Shown: positions 40,049 to 48,981, counted from the first letter of the stretch. The stretch is 64,000 nt of DNA from Rhodoglobus vestalii (GCF_006788895.1 NZ_VFRA01000001.1:124001-188000), one strand, 5' to 3'. The notes: a model not told the origin generated them from the letters alone. Translations and numbers: made by a program.

Positions 40049-40831
40049 ATGGCTAGTGTTCTCACCTTTACCGACGTATCCGTTACTCGCAACGGTTCCA
40101 CGATTCTCGACTCGATTTCGTGGAGCGCGCAAGCATCGGATCGGTGGGTTATCTTGGGCCCCAACGGCGCAGGCAAGACAACGCTGTTGCAGTTAGCGGC
40201 GGCACAGATCCACCCCAGTTCCGGTGAGGTTGTTGTGCTTGAGAGCACACTTGGTTCGGCCGATGTTTTCGACGTTCGACCGAGGATCGGGTTTTCTTCT
40301 ACAGCACTTGCCCGCCGAGTGCCGAACAACGAGAGGGTCATCGACGTTGTTCTTACCGCGGCATATTCGGTTACTGGCCGCTGGAACGAGCAGTACGAGA
40401 AGGTTGACCTGCGTCGCGCGCGTCGTGTGCTCGCAGAGTGGAGCCTCTTACCTCTAGAGGAACGTCGATTCGGGGATCTCAGCGACGGTGAACAGAAGCG
40501 CGTTCAGATTGCTCGTTCAGTCATGACCGACCCAGAACTCTTGTTGCTGGATGAGCCGGCGGCAAGTCTCGACCTCGGGGCTCGAGAGGAGCTTGTTCAG
40601 TTGCTGAGTGGGTATGCGCAGTCGGAGAGCGCCCCGGCAATTGTCATGGTCACTCACCATGTAGAAGAGATTCCGCCCGGGTTTACGCACGCGCTGGTGA
40701 TGACAAAGGGCACCGTGCACAGCGCCGGCATGATCGACGAAGTCGTAACCTCAGAAAATTTGAGCGAGGCTTTTGGGCTGGAACTAGTGATCAGCAAGAA
40801 CGCGGGTCGCTACACTGCACGAGCCGCGTGA
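40049..40831 (+). CDS. ABC transporter ATP-binding protein, substrate unknown
   Basis: A 260-residue stand-alone ABC ATPase. Walker A is [10 protein letters not shown] (about 34-43). The signature is degenerate, [14 protein letters not shown] instead of LSGGQ. Walker B is [15 protein letters not shown], with the switch His in [10 protein letters not shown]. It resembles YlmA/ModF-like cytosolic ATPases. No permease or binding protein is next to it, so the partner and substrate are unknown. Start chosen at the ATG with the -10 box 8 nt upstream. Confidence 0.88.
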   Translation: MASVLTFTDVSVTRNGSTILDSISWSAQASDRWVILGPNGAGKTTLLQLAAAQIHPSSGEVVVLESTLGSADVFDVRPRIGFSSTALARRVPNNERVIDVVLTAAYSVTGRWNEQYEKVDLRRARRVLAEWSLLPLEERRFGDLSDGEQKRVQIARSVMTDPELLLLDEPAASLDLGAREELVQLLSGYAQSESAPAIVMVTHHVEEIPPGFTHALVMTKGTVHSAGMIDEVVTSENLSEAFGLELVISKNAGRYTARAA

Positions 40832-40904
40832 ACCTCTGCTAGGCTTGTGTGTCGGTCCGCGTGACCGCCTTTGTCTTTTTTACTCCAGAACCCAGGGAAA
40901 TCCA

Positions 40905-41156
40905 ATGAAGTCCGAGACTCACCCCACGTACATGCCCATCGTTTTTCGCGACCTCGCGTCGGGCACCACGTTCCTTACTCGTTCAACGGTGACGAGCCAG
41001 AAGACGATCGAGTGGGAAGATGGCAATACCTACCCGGTGATCGACGTCGAGATTTCTTCTGAGTCACACCCGTTCTACACGGGTAAGCAGCGCATCATGG
41101 ACTCTGCTGGTCGCGTAGAGAAGTTCAAGAACCGTTACAAGGGCTTCGGCAACTAG
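40905..41156 (+). CDS. rpmE2: 50S ribosomal protein L31, type B
   Basis: An 83-residue L31 of the type B class, which lacks the CxxC zinc ligands of type A and is often expressed when zinc is scarce. The family pattern is [16 protein letters not shown] then [10 protein letters not shown] and [13 protein letters not shown]. The frame extends upstream, but the ATG at 40905 follows a GGGAAA SD and starts the conserved region. A TAGGCT box at 40840 could be its promoter, with a leader of about 60 nt. A strong hairpin follows the gene. Confidence 0.96.
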   Translation: MKSETHPTYMPIVFRDLASGTTFLTRSTVTSQKTIEWEDGNTYPVIDVEISSESHPFYTGKQRIMDSAGRVEKFKNRYKGFGN

Positions 41157-41172
41157 CAACAACCACTTTTTT

Positions 41173-41206
41173 AGTGATGGCGACCGGTTGCCCGGTCGCC
41201 ATCACT
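41173..41206. terminator. 15-bp perfect hairpin, rpmE2 / exonuclease
   Basis: AGTGATGGCGACCGG pairs perfectly with CCGGTCGCCATCACT around a TTGC loop, between the convergent ends of rpmE2 and the exonuclease gene. It is preceded by six T but has no T run after the stem on the plus strand. Confidence 0.85.
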
Positions 41207-41216
41207 CATTAACCCG

Positions 41217-41915
41217 CTACTGAGGAAACGATCGCACGGGCCATTCACTGTTTGCGACAAAGTTGTGATCGCCTTTCGATGACCTCATGTAGTCCTGAAA
41301 GCTGGCCGCCTGGTCGGCGTACCACTGCCGTTGGCGATCATGGAGCTCGGCGAATGGAATGCTGAGCTCGTCGGTGTACTTCGCCACAAGCGCATGGGCC
41401 ACCCGGGCGGCAGCAATTGCATCAGAGCCTGCATCGTGGGCGTCATCAAGGGACACGCCGTAGAGGCCTGCCGTCACCTCAAGAGTCCGCTTCCCGCGGC
41501 GATAACGATCAACAGCCTTGTCAATCACCAGGGGGTCAATTACGACGTAAGGCTCCACAAGGCTATTAATCGAGTGCCTGCGGCATTCCCGATCAAGGAG
41601 CGAAAGATCGTAGGGTGCGTTATAAACGACCAACGGCATACCAAGGGCACAGGTTACCTTGAGGGTTTGCACAATTTCTGCCACAACAATCGCGGCTTGG
41701 CGACCCTCAGCACGAGCTCGTTCGGTCGATATCCCATGAATAGCTGCTGCCCCCGCCGGAATCTCCACCCCAGGGTCGGCCAGCCAATCCCAACGCGATA
41801 CGACTGCACCCGACGGATCGACGAATGCAATACACGCAGAAACAATGCGGCTAGTTTCGACGTCGACGCCGGTAGTTTCAAGATCGAAAGTTGCTAACGT
41901 GCCCGAGATGCCCAT
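41217..41915 (-). CDS. DEDDh 3'-5' exonuclease (DnaQ-like)
   Basis: A 232-residue exonuclease of the DnaQ/epsilon superfamily. The DEDDh residues are visible: Asp and Glu in TFDLETTGVD (about 9-18), Asp in VVYNAPYDLSLLDRE (about 96-110), and His/Asp in DAHDAGSDAIAA (about 155-166). It may be a proofreading subunit, an oligoribonuclease-like nuclease or a repair exonuclease; the sequence alone does not decide. The frame opens 64 codons earlier, but the ATG at 41915 begins the catalytic fold and has a -10 box at leaderless distance. Confidence 0.88.
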   Translation of the reverse strand: MGISGTLATFDLETTGVDVETSRIVSACIAFVDPSGAVVSRWDWLADPGVEIPAGAAAIHGISTERARAEGRQAAIVVAEIVQTLKVTCALGMPLVVYNAPYDLSLLDRECRRHSINSLVEPYVVIDPLVIDKAVDRYRRGKRTLEVTAGLYGVSLDDAHDAGSDAIAAARVAHALVAKYTDELSIPFAELHDRQRQWYADQAASFQDYMRSSKGDHNFVANSEWPVRSFPQ

Positions 41916-41921
41916 GAACTT

Positions 41922-41927
41922 AGCGTA
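41922..41927 (-). promoter_or_regulatory. -10 element of the exonuclease gene (leaderless)
   Basis: On the minus strand TACGCT ends 6 nt before the ATG at 41915, and no SD is visible. Confidence 0.45.
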
Positions 41928-42032
41928 GGCCGACGCACTGACAGCCGTAACGCGGCTCGCGGACACTGTCGAGTAAGAACCGCGCGTCCGCAACGCGGCC
42001 AGACGGATGTCAGCAACAGGGAAATGACTGCC

Positions 42033-42038
42033 TAGAAT
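42033..42038 (+). promoter_or_regulatory. -10 element of the alpha/beta hydrolase gene (leaderless)
   Basis: TAGAAT ends 7 nt before the ATG at 42046. This is the same spacing and hexamer as for uvrA and ctaB. Confidence 0.5.
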
Positions 42039-42045
42039 TGACCGA

Positions 42046-42957
42046 ATGAGACCCGCATCCCCGTACGGAGCACTGCTCACGGACAACCCGGCGAGACGTT
42101 CAACCATTGACGTTCTCGGGGCCCCAACGCAGTACTGGGAATACGGTCCCGCCGAAGCGGAAACAGTGCTCGTGCTTGTTCACGGGTTTCGAGGCGACCA
42201 CCACGGCCTCGACGCGGTGTGTGCACATATCCGCGGCATCCGCATCGTTAGTCCTGATATTCCGGGATTCGGTGAATCTGCGCCTCTCAACGGCCACGCG
42301 CACGACATCAGCGGGTACGCGATGTGGTTGCAAGCATTCGTGGGGGCGTTGGGGCTCAGCGGTCGCGCAGTCTTGCTCGGCCACTCCTTTGGGTCAATTG
42401 TGGTTTCGGCAGCCATTGCCGGCGGGCTCTCTACGCCCCAGATCATCCTGGTCAACCCGATCGCCGCTCCGGCACTCGCGGGCCCCAATGCGATCCTCAG
42501 CAAAATCACCCTCGGGTTTTACCGACTTGCGCGAGCGCTTCCCCATGCACTTGGCGCACCGCTGCTGAGCAACTGGCTTGTGGTGCGGGTGATGAGCCTT
42601 GCAATGGTGAAAACTCACGATTCTGAGCTTCGCCGCTGGATTCATCAACAGCACCATGCACATTTCAGTAGCTACGCGAACCGGGATAGTCTCCTTGAGG
42701 GTTTCGAAGCATCCATTGGGTCGGATGTGAGCATGTTCGCCGAGCAGATTGCCGTGCCGACGCTGCTCATCGGGGCACGAAACGATCCGATCAGCCCGGT
42801 GCCGGCGCAGCAGCGTCTCGTCGCTCTTTTCGCCCAAGCCAGACTCGAACTTTTCGACAACGTCGGGCATCTGATTCACTATGAACGGCCGCGAGAAGCG
42901 GCCGAGCTAATAGTCGGGTTCCTCAACGCGGGGACCGTTACGGAGCCGGCCACATGA
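42046..42957 (+). CDS. Alpha/beta hydrolase
   Basis: A 303-residue alpha/beta-hydrolase fold enzyme of unknown substrate. The oxyanion motif VLVHGFRGDHHG is at about 44-55 and the nucleophile elbow LLGHSFGS has Ser near 110. The acid is likely the Asp in GARNDPISPV (near 248) and the base the His in DNVGHLIHYERP (near 276). No signal peptide is seen. Its stop overlaps the next gene, a glycosyltransferase, by 4 nt (ATGA), so the two are probably coupled and may act on the same glycan or lipid (inference). Confidence 0.87.
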   Translation: MRPASPYGALLTDNPARRSTIDVLGAPTQYWEYGPAEAETVLVLVHGFRGDHHGLDAVCAHIRGIRIVSPDIPGFGESAPLNGHAHDISGYAMWLQAFVGALGLSGRAVLLGHSFGSIVVSAAIAGGLSTPQIILVNPIAAPALAGPNAILSKITLGFYRLARALPHALGAPLLSNWLVVRVMSLAMVKTHDSELRRWIHQQHHAHFSSYANRDSLLEGFEASIGSDVSMFAEQIAVPTLLIGARNDPISPVPAQQRLVALFAQARLELFDNVGHLIHYERPREAAELIVGFLNAGTVTEPAT

Positions 42958-44042
42958 AGATCGTTTTTGATTGCCGCTACACACGCATCGGCAGACACGA
43001 TGGCATTAGCCGCTATGGATCGCGGCTCGTCGAAGAACTGAGCAAACTGCACCCGGTGACCATGCTCATTTCTGATAGGCGACAACTTGACCTGCTGCCT
43101 GACCTCCCCTGGGAGCTGGCAACGTCGCCAACCGCTGCCAGTGAGCCTTTCGTTGCGTTTCAGGTGAATAAGCTCAATCCCGACGTCGTGTTCACCCCCA
43201 TGCAAACCATGGGGCCGTACGGGCGCAAATACGCTCTCGTTACTACCGTGCACGATCTCATCTATTACAAGCATCCCGCGCCTCCTCACAACCTTCCGTG
43301 GGCAGTTCGAGTGATGTGGCGCATCTACCACCTCACGTGGGCATTCCAGCGTGGGCTGCTCAACAGGGCTGATGCGCATGTCACTGACGCGCATACGACT
43401 CGCGATCAAATGCGCGAGCATCGGCTGACGACGAAGCCGATCTCCGTGGTCAGTCTGGGCACCGACAGCCCAGCTCGGTACACCGTTCGCACGGTGCCCA
43501 CGTCGCGCGAACTCGTGTACATGGGCTCCTATATGCCCTATAAGAACGTTGAGTTGATCGCGCGAGCGCTTCATGATCTCCCCGGTTATACGCTGCACCT
43601 TATGAGTCGAGCCGATGATGCGGTGAGGGCTCGATTGACCGCGCTGGCACCCGAGTCAAGCCTGATCTTTCACGATGGAGCCAGCGATGAGGTGTACACC
43701 GAAACTCTGTCACGGGCGACCGCGCTGGTGAGCGCATCGCGCGATGAAGGGTTCGGTCTTCCGCAGGTTGAGGCGATGGTGCTGGGCACTCCGGTGTTGC
43801 TGAGTGACATCCCGATTTTTCGAGAAATATCAGGCCCTGCGGGGGGATTTTTCGATCCGGATGATCCCGCCGCACTTGCCCGTGAGGTGAAAACACTCGC
43901 AGATCCCGCAGTGTGGCAGTCGCGCTCAACAGCCGCACGCACCCGATCCGAGGAATTCACTTGGGCGAAGGGTGCCGCCGGACTATTGGACGTGCTCACG
44001 GATGCCGTCGTAGAGCGCCGCAAATCTCGCGCCAGAAGGTAG
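42954..44042 (+). CDS. GT4 family glycosyltransferase
   Basis: A 362-residue GT-B fold glycosyltransferase. The N-terminal domain begins MKIVFDCRYTRIGRHDGISR. The C-terminal donor domain carries the E-x7-E motif in DEGFGLPQVEAMVLGTPV (about 264-281), and SDIPIFREISG follows. It resembles mannosyl- or rhamnosyl-transferases of cell-surface glycan synthesis, but the sugar cannot be read. Its ATG overlaps the hydrolase stop. The end is Lys/Arg-rich. Confidence 0.9.
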   Translation: MKIVFDCRYTRIGRHDGISRYGSRLVEELSKLHPVTMLISDRRQLDLLPDLPWELATSPTAASEPFVAFQVNKLNPDVVFTPMQTMGPYGRKYALVTTVHDLIYYKHPAPPHNLPWAVRVMWRIYHLTWAFQRGLLNRADAHVTDAHTTRDQMREHRLTTKPISVVSLGTDSPARYTVRTVPTSRELVYMGSYMPYKNVELIARALHDLPGYTLHLMSRADDAVRARLTALAPESSLIFHDGASDEVYTETLSRATALVSASRDEGFGLPQVEAMVLGTPVLLSDIPIFREISGPAGGFFDPDDPAALAREVKTLADPAVWQSRSTAARTRSEEFTWAKGAAGLLDVLTDAVVERRKSRARR

Positions 44043-44067
44043 CCGCGACTCGCGCGGCGCCGAGAGG

Positions 44068-44700
44068 CTAAAGACCAGACGCTTCTCGATGCGCGATGGG
44101 ATTCTGAGCATCGAAGGTCGCAGCACCCGTGATCTCTGACTCCACTTCGATTGGGTCATCAAAATTGATCAGTTGGAGTGCCCCATCATCATGGCGAAAG
44201 CTATGCACCGAGCCATTGACGATTGGAGCTCGCGGCCTTTCGGGCGACACTGCCGCTAAAACCGAGGCAATAACCCCACCGTGGACCACGACGATTATGA
44301 ACTCCCCATGGTGCGCTTCGGCTAGTTCCACCAGTGCCGGCACCACGCGCGCGACCACTGAATCGCGGGATTCACGACCCGGAACGTTTATATTGCCGGG
44401 ATAAAGAGCGTCAAGCTCAGTGCCCGTGCGTCCCTCGGCTTCACCGTAGTTGCGCTCTGCGAGCGCGGGAACAGCGATTGGTGCCGACAGCCCGACTTCT
44501 GCCGCGATGATCTCAGCCGTCTGCCGTGCGCGGGAGAGCGGGCTTGTGAAGATCCCGTCCCAGTGTCGACGCGCAAGTAACCTGCCAGTGTTTGCCGCTT
44601 GTTCACGCCCGGTCTCATTGAGTGGGATGTCGGTGGAACCCTGAACACGTCGTTCACGGTTCCAATCGGTTTCACCGTGACGCACCAGGTAAATGAACAC
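44068..44700 (-). CDS. Histidine phosphatase (phosphoglycerate mutase-like)
   Basis: A 210-residue histidine phosphatase superfamily protein. The phospho-histidine motif YLVRHGETDWN is at about 4-14, the ETGREQA segment at about 29-35, and the second catalytic histidine in VVVHGGVI (near 140). It is too short and too different to be a typical dPGM, so a broad-specificity phosphatase is more likely. The GTG start has GGAG two bases upstream. It follows the sirtuin gene by 14 nt in the same direction, so the two probably share a transcript. Confidence 0.87.
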   Translation of the reverse strand: MFIYLVRHGETDWNRERRVQGSTDIPLNETGREQAANTGRLLARRHWDGIFTSPLSRARQTAEIIAAEVGLSAPIAVPALAERNYGEAEGRTGTELDALYPGNINVPGRESRDSVVARVVPALVELAEAHHGEFIIVVVHGGVIASVLAAVSPERPRAPIVNGSVHSFRHDDGALQLINFDDPIEVESEITGAATFDAQNPIAHREASGL

Positions 44701-44714
44701 ACAGCTCCATTCGA

Positions 44715-45545
44715 TCAGCGGGGAAGACGATCGAGCAACCCTTCCAAAATTGCGGATGCTCCACCGTCAAGCTTAAGGTCGGCCCGCCGATCAGCCTTCG
44801 TTTCGCCACGGTTAATGATGATCAGCGGTATATTCTTGCGCAGCGCTCGTTCAACGAGGCGGATGCCAGAGTTCACCACGAGCGATGAGCCTGCAACGAT
44901 GAGTGCTTCCGATTGATCCACGAGTGACGAAGCGAGTTGAAATTTTCGGGTTGGTACAAATTCGCCAAAGAACACGACATCCGGCTTCAGCATGCCGGCG
45001 CACACCGTGCATTCGGGGATCACAAACGAGTCGATATCGTGAACTTCTGCATCGCCATCGGGATTGAGCGTGTGCGAATCAGACTCTTCGAGCCAGGGAT
45101 TCAGTGCAGCGATCTTGTGAGCCAGTGGGGTGCGGGCGAAATATTGGCCGCACTGAAGGCACCGGGCTCGGTCGATGCTGCCGTGCACATCCACGACACG
45201 CTTGGATCCTGCCCTCAAGTGCAGCCCGTCAACGTTCTGAGTAATGATCCCGTTGCTCAGTCCACGCCGCTCGAATTCGGCCAGTGCGCTATGTCCACCA
45301 TTCGGTGCGGAGGCCGCAAATCTTTTCCACCCCAGGTGGCTGCCAGCCCAGTACCGTTGACGGAAGCTTTCACTGCTCTGAAACTGTTGAAACGTCATAG
45401 GATTACGCACTGATGCACCCTCCCCGCGATAATCAGGTATGCCGGAGTCGGTGCTGATCCCAGCACCGGTCAGCACACTGATGAGCTTGCCGTCGAGGAG
45501 CTCTGCAGCACGGTCGAGTTCACTGCCGTTGTTGGGTGTCTGCAC
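44715..45545 (-). CDS. Sir2 family NAD-dependent protein deacylase
   Basis: A 276-residue sirtuin that removes acyl groups from lysines using NAD. The NAD-binding motif is TGAGISTDSGIPDYRG (about 27-42), the catalytic motif TQNVDGLH with HGS (His near 122), and the zinc knuckle CLQCG and CTVCAG. All four zinc cysteines are present. The long insert between the two knuckle halves (about 140-178) puts it in a bacterial class distinct from CobB. The GTG start lies 6 nt after a TACGCT box. Confidence 0.92.
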   Translation of the reverse strand: MQTPNNGSELDRAAELLDGKLISVLTGAGISTDSGIPDYRGEGASVRNPMTFQQFQSSESFRQRYWAGSHLGWKRFAASAPNGGHSALAEFERRGLSNGIITQNVDGLHLRAGSKRVVDVHGSIDRARCLQCGQYFARTPLAHKIAALNPWLEESDSHTLNPDGDAEVHDIDSFVIPECTVCAGMLKPDVVFFGEFVPTRKFQLASSLVDQSEALIVAGSSLVVNSGIRLVERALRKNIPLIIINRGETKADRRADLKLDGGASAILEGLLDRLPR

Positions 45546-45551
45546 TCCTTA

Positions 45552-45557
45552 AGCGTA
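45552..45557 (-). promoter_or_regulatory. -10 element of the sirtuin gene
   Basis: On the minus strand TACGCT ends 6 nt before the GTG at 45545. An AAGGA lies directly against the GTG with no spacing, so it cannot work as a normal SD. A leaderless start fits better. Confidence 0.45.
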
Positions 45558-45623
45558 GACACTGTCGGCAGCACAATTGCCGAGTGCGTGCTTGTGTCCA
45601 TGAATTGATGAATTTGGGAAAAC

Positions 45624-46430
45624 ATGGTGAATGTCTTTCGGGTGACCGATCTCTCCGATCCGCGATTGAGCGACTTCGCTAACCTCACCGATGTGGCCCT
45701 GAGGCGGCGCACCGAGCCGGAGGGCGGTCTGTACATTGCGGAGTCCTCGAAAGTTATTGCCCGGGCTCTTCGGGCTGGACACGTTCCGCGGGCCGTTCTT
45801 GTGCTCGAACAGTGGCTCGATAATGTCGCAGAGTTATTAGGGTCAAGCGACACTCCCGTGTATGTGGGGGAATCAGGATTGCTTGAACAGCTCACGGGGT
45901 TCAACCTTCACCGTGGGGCACTGGCATCGATGCATCGACCACCATTGCGCCCGGTTTCGGAGCTGATAGAGGATGCTCGTCGGATCGTGATCCTGGAGGA
46001 CATTGTTGATCACACAAATGTGGGTGCGGTGTTCCGTTCCGCTGCTGCGCTTGGAGCAGATGCTGTTCTGATCAGTCCGCGCTGCGCCGATCCGCTCTAC
46101 CGGCGCAGTGTTCGCGTGAGTATGGGCACCGTTCTTCAGGTGCCTTGGACGAGGATTCCGCACTGGCCGGCGGACGCCCAGCAGCTGAAAGCGGCCGGTT
46201 TTCACCTCGCAGCGCTCGCACTGAGTGATGACTCCGTCGATCTCGACACGTTCGCGGCACAGGCTCCGGAACGCGTTGCCCTCATTCTCGGAACGGAGGG
46301 TGACGGGCTCTCGAGTCAAACGATTGACGTGGCTGATAGCGTCGTGAGAATACCGATGATGCACGGCGTTGACTCGCTAAATGTGGCAGCGGCGAGTGCG
46401 GTTGGTATGTACACCCTTCGTGTTCGTTAG
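45624..46430 (+). CDS. SpoU/TrmH family RNA methyltransferase
   Basis: A 268-residue RNA 2'-O-methyltransferase of the SPOUT class. The knot motifs are visible: NVGAVFRSAAALGAD (about 133-147), VALILGTEGDGLS (about 217-229) and IPMMHGVDSLNVAAASAV (about 243-260). The N-terminal part is the L30-like RNA-binding domain. The target (23S rRNA or tRNA) cannot be told from sequence. It is divergent from the sirtuin gene with a 78-nt gap. Confidence 0.9.
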   Translation: MVNVFRVTDLSDPRLSDFANLTDVALRRRTEPEGGLYIAESSKVIARALRAGHVPRAVLVLEQWLDNVAELLGSSDTPVYVGESGLLEQLTGFNLHRGALASMHRPPLRPVSELIEDARRIVILEDIVDHTNVGAVFRSAAALGADAVLISPRCADPLYRRSVRVSMGTVLQVPWTRIPHWPADAQQLKAAGFHLAALALSDDSVDLDTFAAQAPERVALILGTEGDGLSSQTIDVADSVVRIPMMHGVDSLNVAAASAVGMYTLRVR

Positions 46431-46453
46431 CCGCTTGGCGACGATCAAACTGT

Positions 46454-46459
46454 TAGCGT
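46454..46459 (+). promoter_or_regulatory. -10 element of the DD-carboxypeptidase gene
   Basis: TAGCGT ends 6 nt before the GTG at 46466. No SD is present. Confidence 0.4.
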
Positions 46460-46465
46460 TATGCG

Positions 46466-47692
46466 GTGCCGCTGACTCAACGCCAAATCTTTCGTCGTCG
46501 ACGCATCGCCGTGTTCGCGGGGGTCGGGGTAGCACTGGCCGCGACCTTCTACCTTCCGCTGACGCTACTGGCACCGCTCGGCGAAGTGGCGGCAACTGTT
46601 ATTACGCCAGTGGCGCCGCAACTCCCAGCGCCGCAACTCGCTTTTCCGAACTACGGAGCTTCAGCGATCGCCGCTATCGAACGGCCAGGTGTGTTGGCTC
46701 ACGCCGGCAGCGAGGAGGCCCTCCCTATCGCTTCGATCACCAAGGTCATCACGGCTCTTGTGGTGCTCGACGCGAAGCCGCTAGGGGTGGATGAAGCGGG
46801 CCCCACGATCACGTTCGGGCCAGCCGATCTCGACTACTACTCCACACAACAGGCGCGGTTCGGCCTCGTGTGGCCGGTTTTTGACGGACAAACTCTGTCG
46901 CAGCGCGATGTCATGAACGTCGTACTGCTCGCCTCTGCCAACAACTACGCCCAGTCCCTCGCGCGGTGGGCTTACGGTTCCGACGAGGTATTTGTGGCTG
47001 CGGCGAACGCGTGGCTGAGCGCCAACGAACTCGACGATACGGTACTGACTGAGGCATCCGGAATTCAAGAAACCAACCGAAGTACAGCCCGAGATCTGAC
47101 AAAACTTGCTCGCCTTGTCGTCGATAGCCCGGTCGTCGCCGCAATTGTGTCAACACCGTCGGCAGAAGTTCCCGGCCTAGGAACAGTGAGTAATCGCAAC
47201 CAATTGCTGGGAATTGACGGCGTTGACGGTATCAAGACGGGCACGCTCGATGACGATTGGGCATGCCTTCTCTTCTCCACCGATGTCGAAGTTGGTGGCG
47301 AGATGAAAACTCTCGTCGGGGCTGTGGTTGGTGGGCCCGATCATCCGGCGATCGCACGTGCGATCCGATCACTCATTGCGGATGCGATCGCTGGCTATTC
47401 GACGGTGACTCTTGCCAGTGCCGGAGAGGAGTTTGCGGAGTACGACACGCCGTGGGGCGACGATACCAGCGCAGTAGTTTCTGAAACGGTAACCCGTGTG
47501 GTGTGGGGGGAGGACACCATCACAGTGACGGTGGATGCCGATCCGGTTTCTCTGACCGAAGCCGGTGATAGCGCGGGCGTTGTTCGCGTTCGCATCGGCA
47601 CGGACTCACTGAAAATTCCGCTGGAGTTTAGTGACGAAATTGGTGACCCTGGGCCTTGGTGGAGACTCACAAACCCACAGAGTTTGTTTTAG
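46466..47692 (+). CDS. D-alanyl-D-alanine carboxypeptidase (serine, S11 type)
   Basis: A 408-residue low-molecular-mass penicillin-binding protein that trims the terminal D-Ala of peptidoglycan peptides. An N-terminal membrane anchor (about 13-38) follows RRRR. The three active-site motifs are SITK (Ser near 90), SANN (about 157) and KTG (about 257). It has no obvious C-terminal anchor; the tail domain (about 330-408) is beta-rich. GTG start, probably leaderless. It acts outside the membrane. Confidence 0.9.
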   Translation: MPLTQRQIFRRRRIAVFAGVGVALAATFYLPLTLLAPLGEVAATVITPVAPQLPAPQLAFPNYGASAIAAIERPGVLAHAGSEEALPIASITKVITALVVLDAKPLGVDEAGPTITFGPADLDYYSTQQARFGLVWPVFDGQTLSQRDVMNVVLLASANNYAQSLARWAYGSDEVFVAAANAWLSANELDDTVLTEASGIQETNRSTARDLTKLARLVVDSPVVAAIVSTPSAEVPGLGTVSNRNQLLGIDGVDGIKTGTLDDDWACLLFSTDVEVGGEMKTLVGAVVGGPDHPAIARAIRSLIADAIAGYSTVTLASAGEEFAEYDTPWGDDTSAVVSETVTRVVWGEDTITVTVDADPVSLTEAGDSAGVVRVRIGTDSLKIPLEFSDEIGDPGPWWRLTNPQSLF

Positions 47693-47802
47693 AGCCTTAA
47701 TAGACACGGGGCTCCCAGCCTCTCGCGATAGGGTGGATCGCATCCAGAGCAGCCGCTCGAGTTTGACATGGCTGGGAAGTCATTCAAAAGTTCTGAGGCC
47801 CC

Positions 47803-48909
47803 GTGAGCAGTTCCCTCTCGGCCGATTCCGCACGTGTGATCAAAACTGGTCCGCGCGGCATCGGCAATCCCATTAGTGAATTTGCTGCACTGCTGCGCAC
47901 CGTTCGTGAAGCTGGCCTTCTCCGACGCAGTCGAAGTTTTTACGTCATCACCTTCGTGGCTATTACCCTCGCCATGACCGCAGCATGGTTTGGCTTCGCG
48001 TTGCTCGCGGGAACCTGGTACGTGCTGCTCATTGCCGCAGCCATGGGTGTCCTTTTTACTCAGTACGCCTTCATCACTCACGAGTTGGCTCACCGTCAGG
48101 TGTTTGATTCAAGCAAGCTCAACGACACCCTTGGCCGCATTCTGGCGGATCTCGTCGTTGGCATTAGCTACGCCTGGTGGATGAACAAGCACTCGCGTCA
48201 CCACGCAAACCCCAACACCGTCGATAAAGACCCCGACATCGAAACCGACTTCATTATTTTTCAGAAGGACAAGGCAACGGGTCTTAAAGGAATCACTAAG
48301 TTCATGGCCCACCGCCAGGGCTACCTATTTTTTCCCGCTCTTCTCCTAGAGGGCTTCAACCTTCATTCGCACGCGTTCCAAGAGGTCTTCAACCCGAAGA
48401 AGAAGGTTGAGAAGCGTTCACTAGAAATCGTGCTCCTGCTGCTACGAAATGTGGGCTATCTCGCCGTTGTCTTCACGTTCTTGCCCGTAGGAATGGGATT
48501 CGCCTTCCTTGCCGTTCAGATGGGTGTCTTCGGCCTCTACATGGGTGCTTCCTTCGCTCCCAACCACAAGGGAATGCCGATGCTGCCGAAGGACTCGAAG
48601 GTCGATTACCTTCGTCGCCAGGTGCTCACGAGTCGCAACATCCGCAGCGGTCATTTCATGAACCATTTCATGGGTGGCCTCAACTACCAGATCGAGCACC
48701 ACCTGTTCCCGACCATGCCGCGACCTCATTTGCGTCGTGCAGCCGAAATGGTCAAGGAATATTGCAAGACGAAGAACATCAAGTACACCGAAGTAAGTCT
48801 TTTCACGTCGTACGGCATCGTGATTCGTCACCTCAACGAAGTCGGTCTCGGCGCTGATGGCGATCCCTTCGATTGCCCAGCGGCAGGACGCGCGGGCTAC
48901 GCCGGCTAA
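47803..48909 (+). CDS. Acyl-CoA/acyl-lipid fatty acid desaturase
   Basis: A 368-residue membrane desaturase with the three histidine boxes of the di-iron family: HELAHRQ (about 90-96), HSRHHANP (about 127-134) and QIEHHLFP (about 298-305). Hydrophobic helices lie at about 47-90 and 203-250. Such enzymes insert a cis double bond, often for membrane fluidity in the cold; the position is unknown. The GTG start lacks a strong SD. TTGACA at 47763 is a perfect -35 hexamer, but I find no matching -10. A 46-bp palindrome follows. Confidence 0.93.
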   Translation: MSSSLSADSARVIKTGPRGIGNPISEFAALLRTVREAGLLRRSRSFYVITFVAITLAMTAAWFGFALLAGTWYVLLIAAAMGVLFTQYAFITHELAHRQVFDSSKLNDTLGRILADLVVGISYAWWMNKHSRHHANPNTVDKDPDIETDFIIFQKDKATGLKGITKFMAHRQGYLFFPALLLEGFNLHSHAFQEVFNPKKKVEKRSLEIVLLLLRNVGYLAVVFTFLPVGMGFAFLAVQMGVFGLYMGASFAPNHKGMPMLPKDSKVDYLRRQVLTSRNIRSGHFMNHFMGGLNYQIEHHLFPTMPRPHLRRAAEMVKEYCKTKNIKYTEVSLFTSYGIVIRHLNEVGLGADGDPFDCPAAGRAGYAG

Positions 48910-48924
48910 CAACCGTTGGTAATC

Positions 48925-48970
48925 AACGCTGAAGGGCCCCCACCAGATCTGGTGGGGGCCCTTCAGCGTT
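48925..48970. terminator. 46-bp perfect palindrome, bidirectional terminator
   Basis: Bases 48925-48947 are exactly the reverse complement of 48948-48970, centred on AGATCT, with a core of GGGCCCCC/GGGGGCCC. It lies between the convergent ends of the desaturase and the SGNH hydrolase genes. The stem begins with AA and ends with TT, giving weak U tails on both strands. Confidence 0.9.
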
Positions 48971-48981
48971 TGCTGTCGTAC

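Noticed and set aside
47763..47792. Promoter with TTGACA upstream of the desaturase gene
   Set aside because: The -35 hexamer is perfect, but at 17-18 nt the -10 position reads AAAAGT or AAAGTT, so I do not call a promoter.
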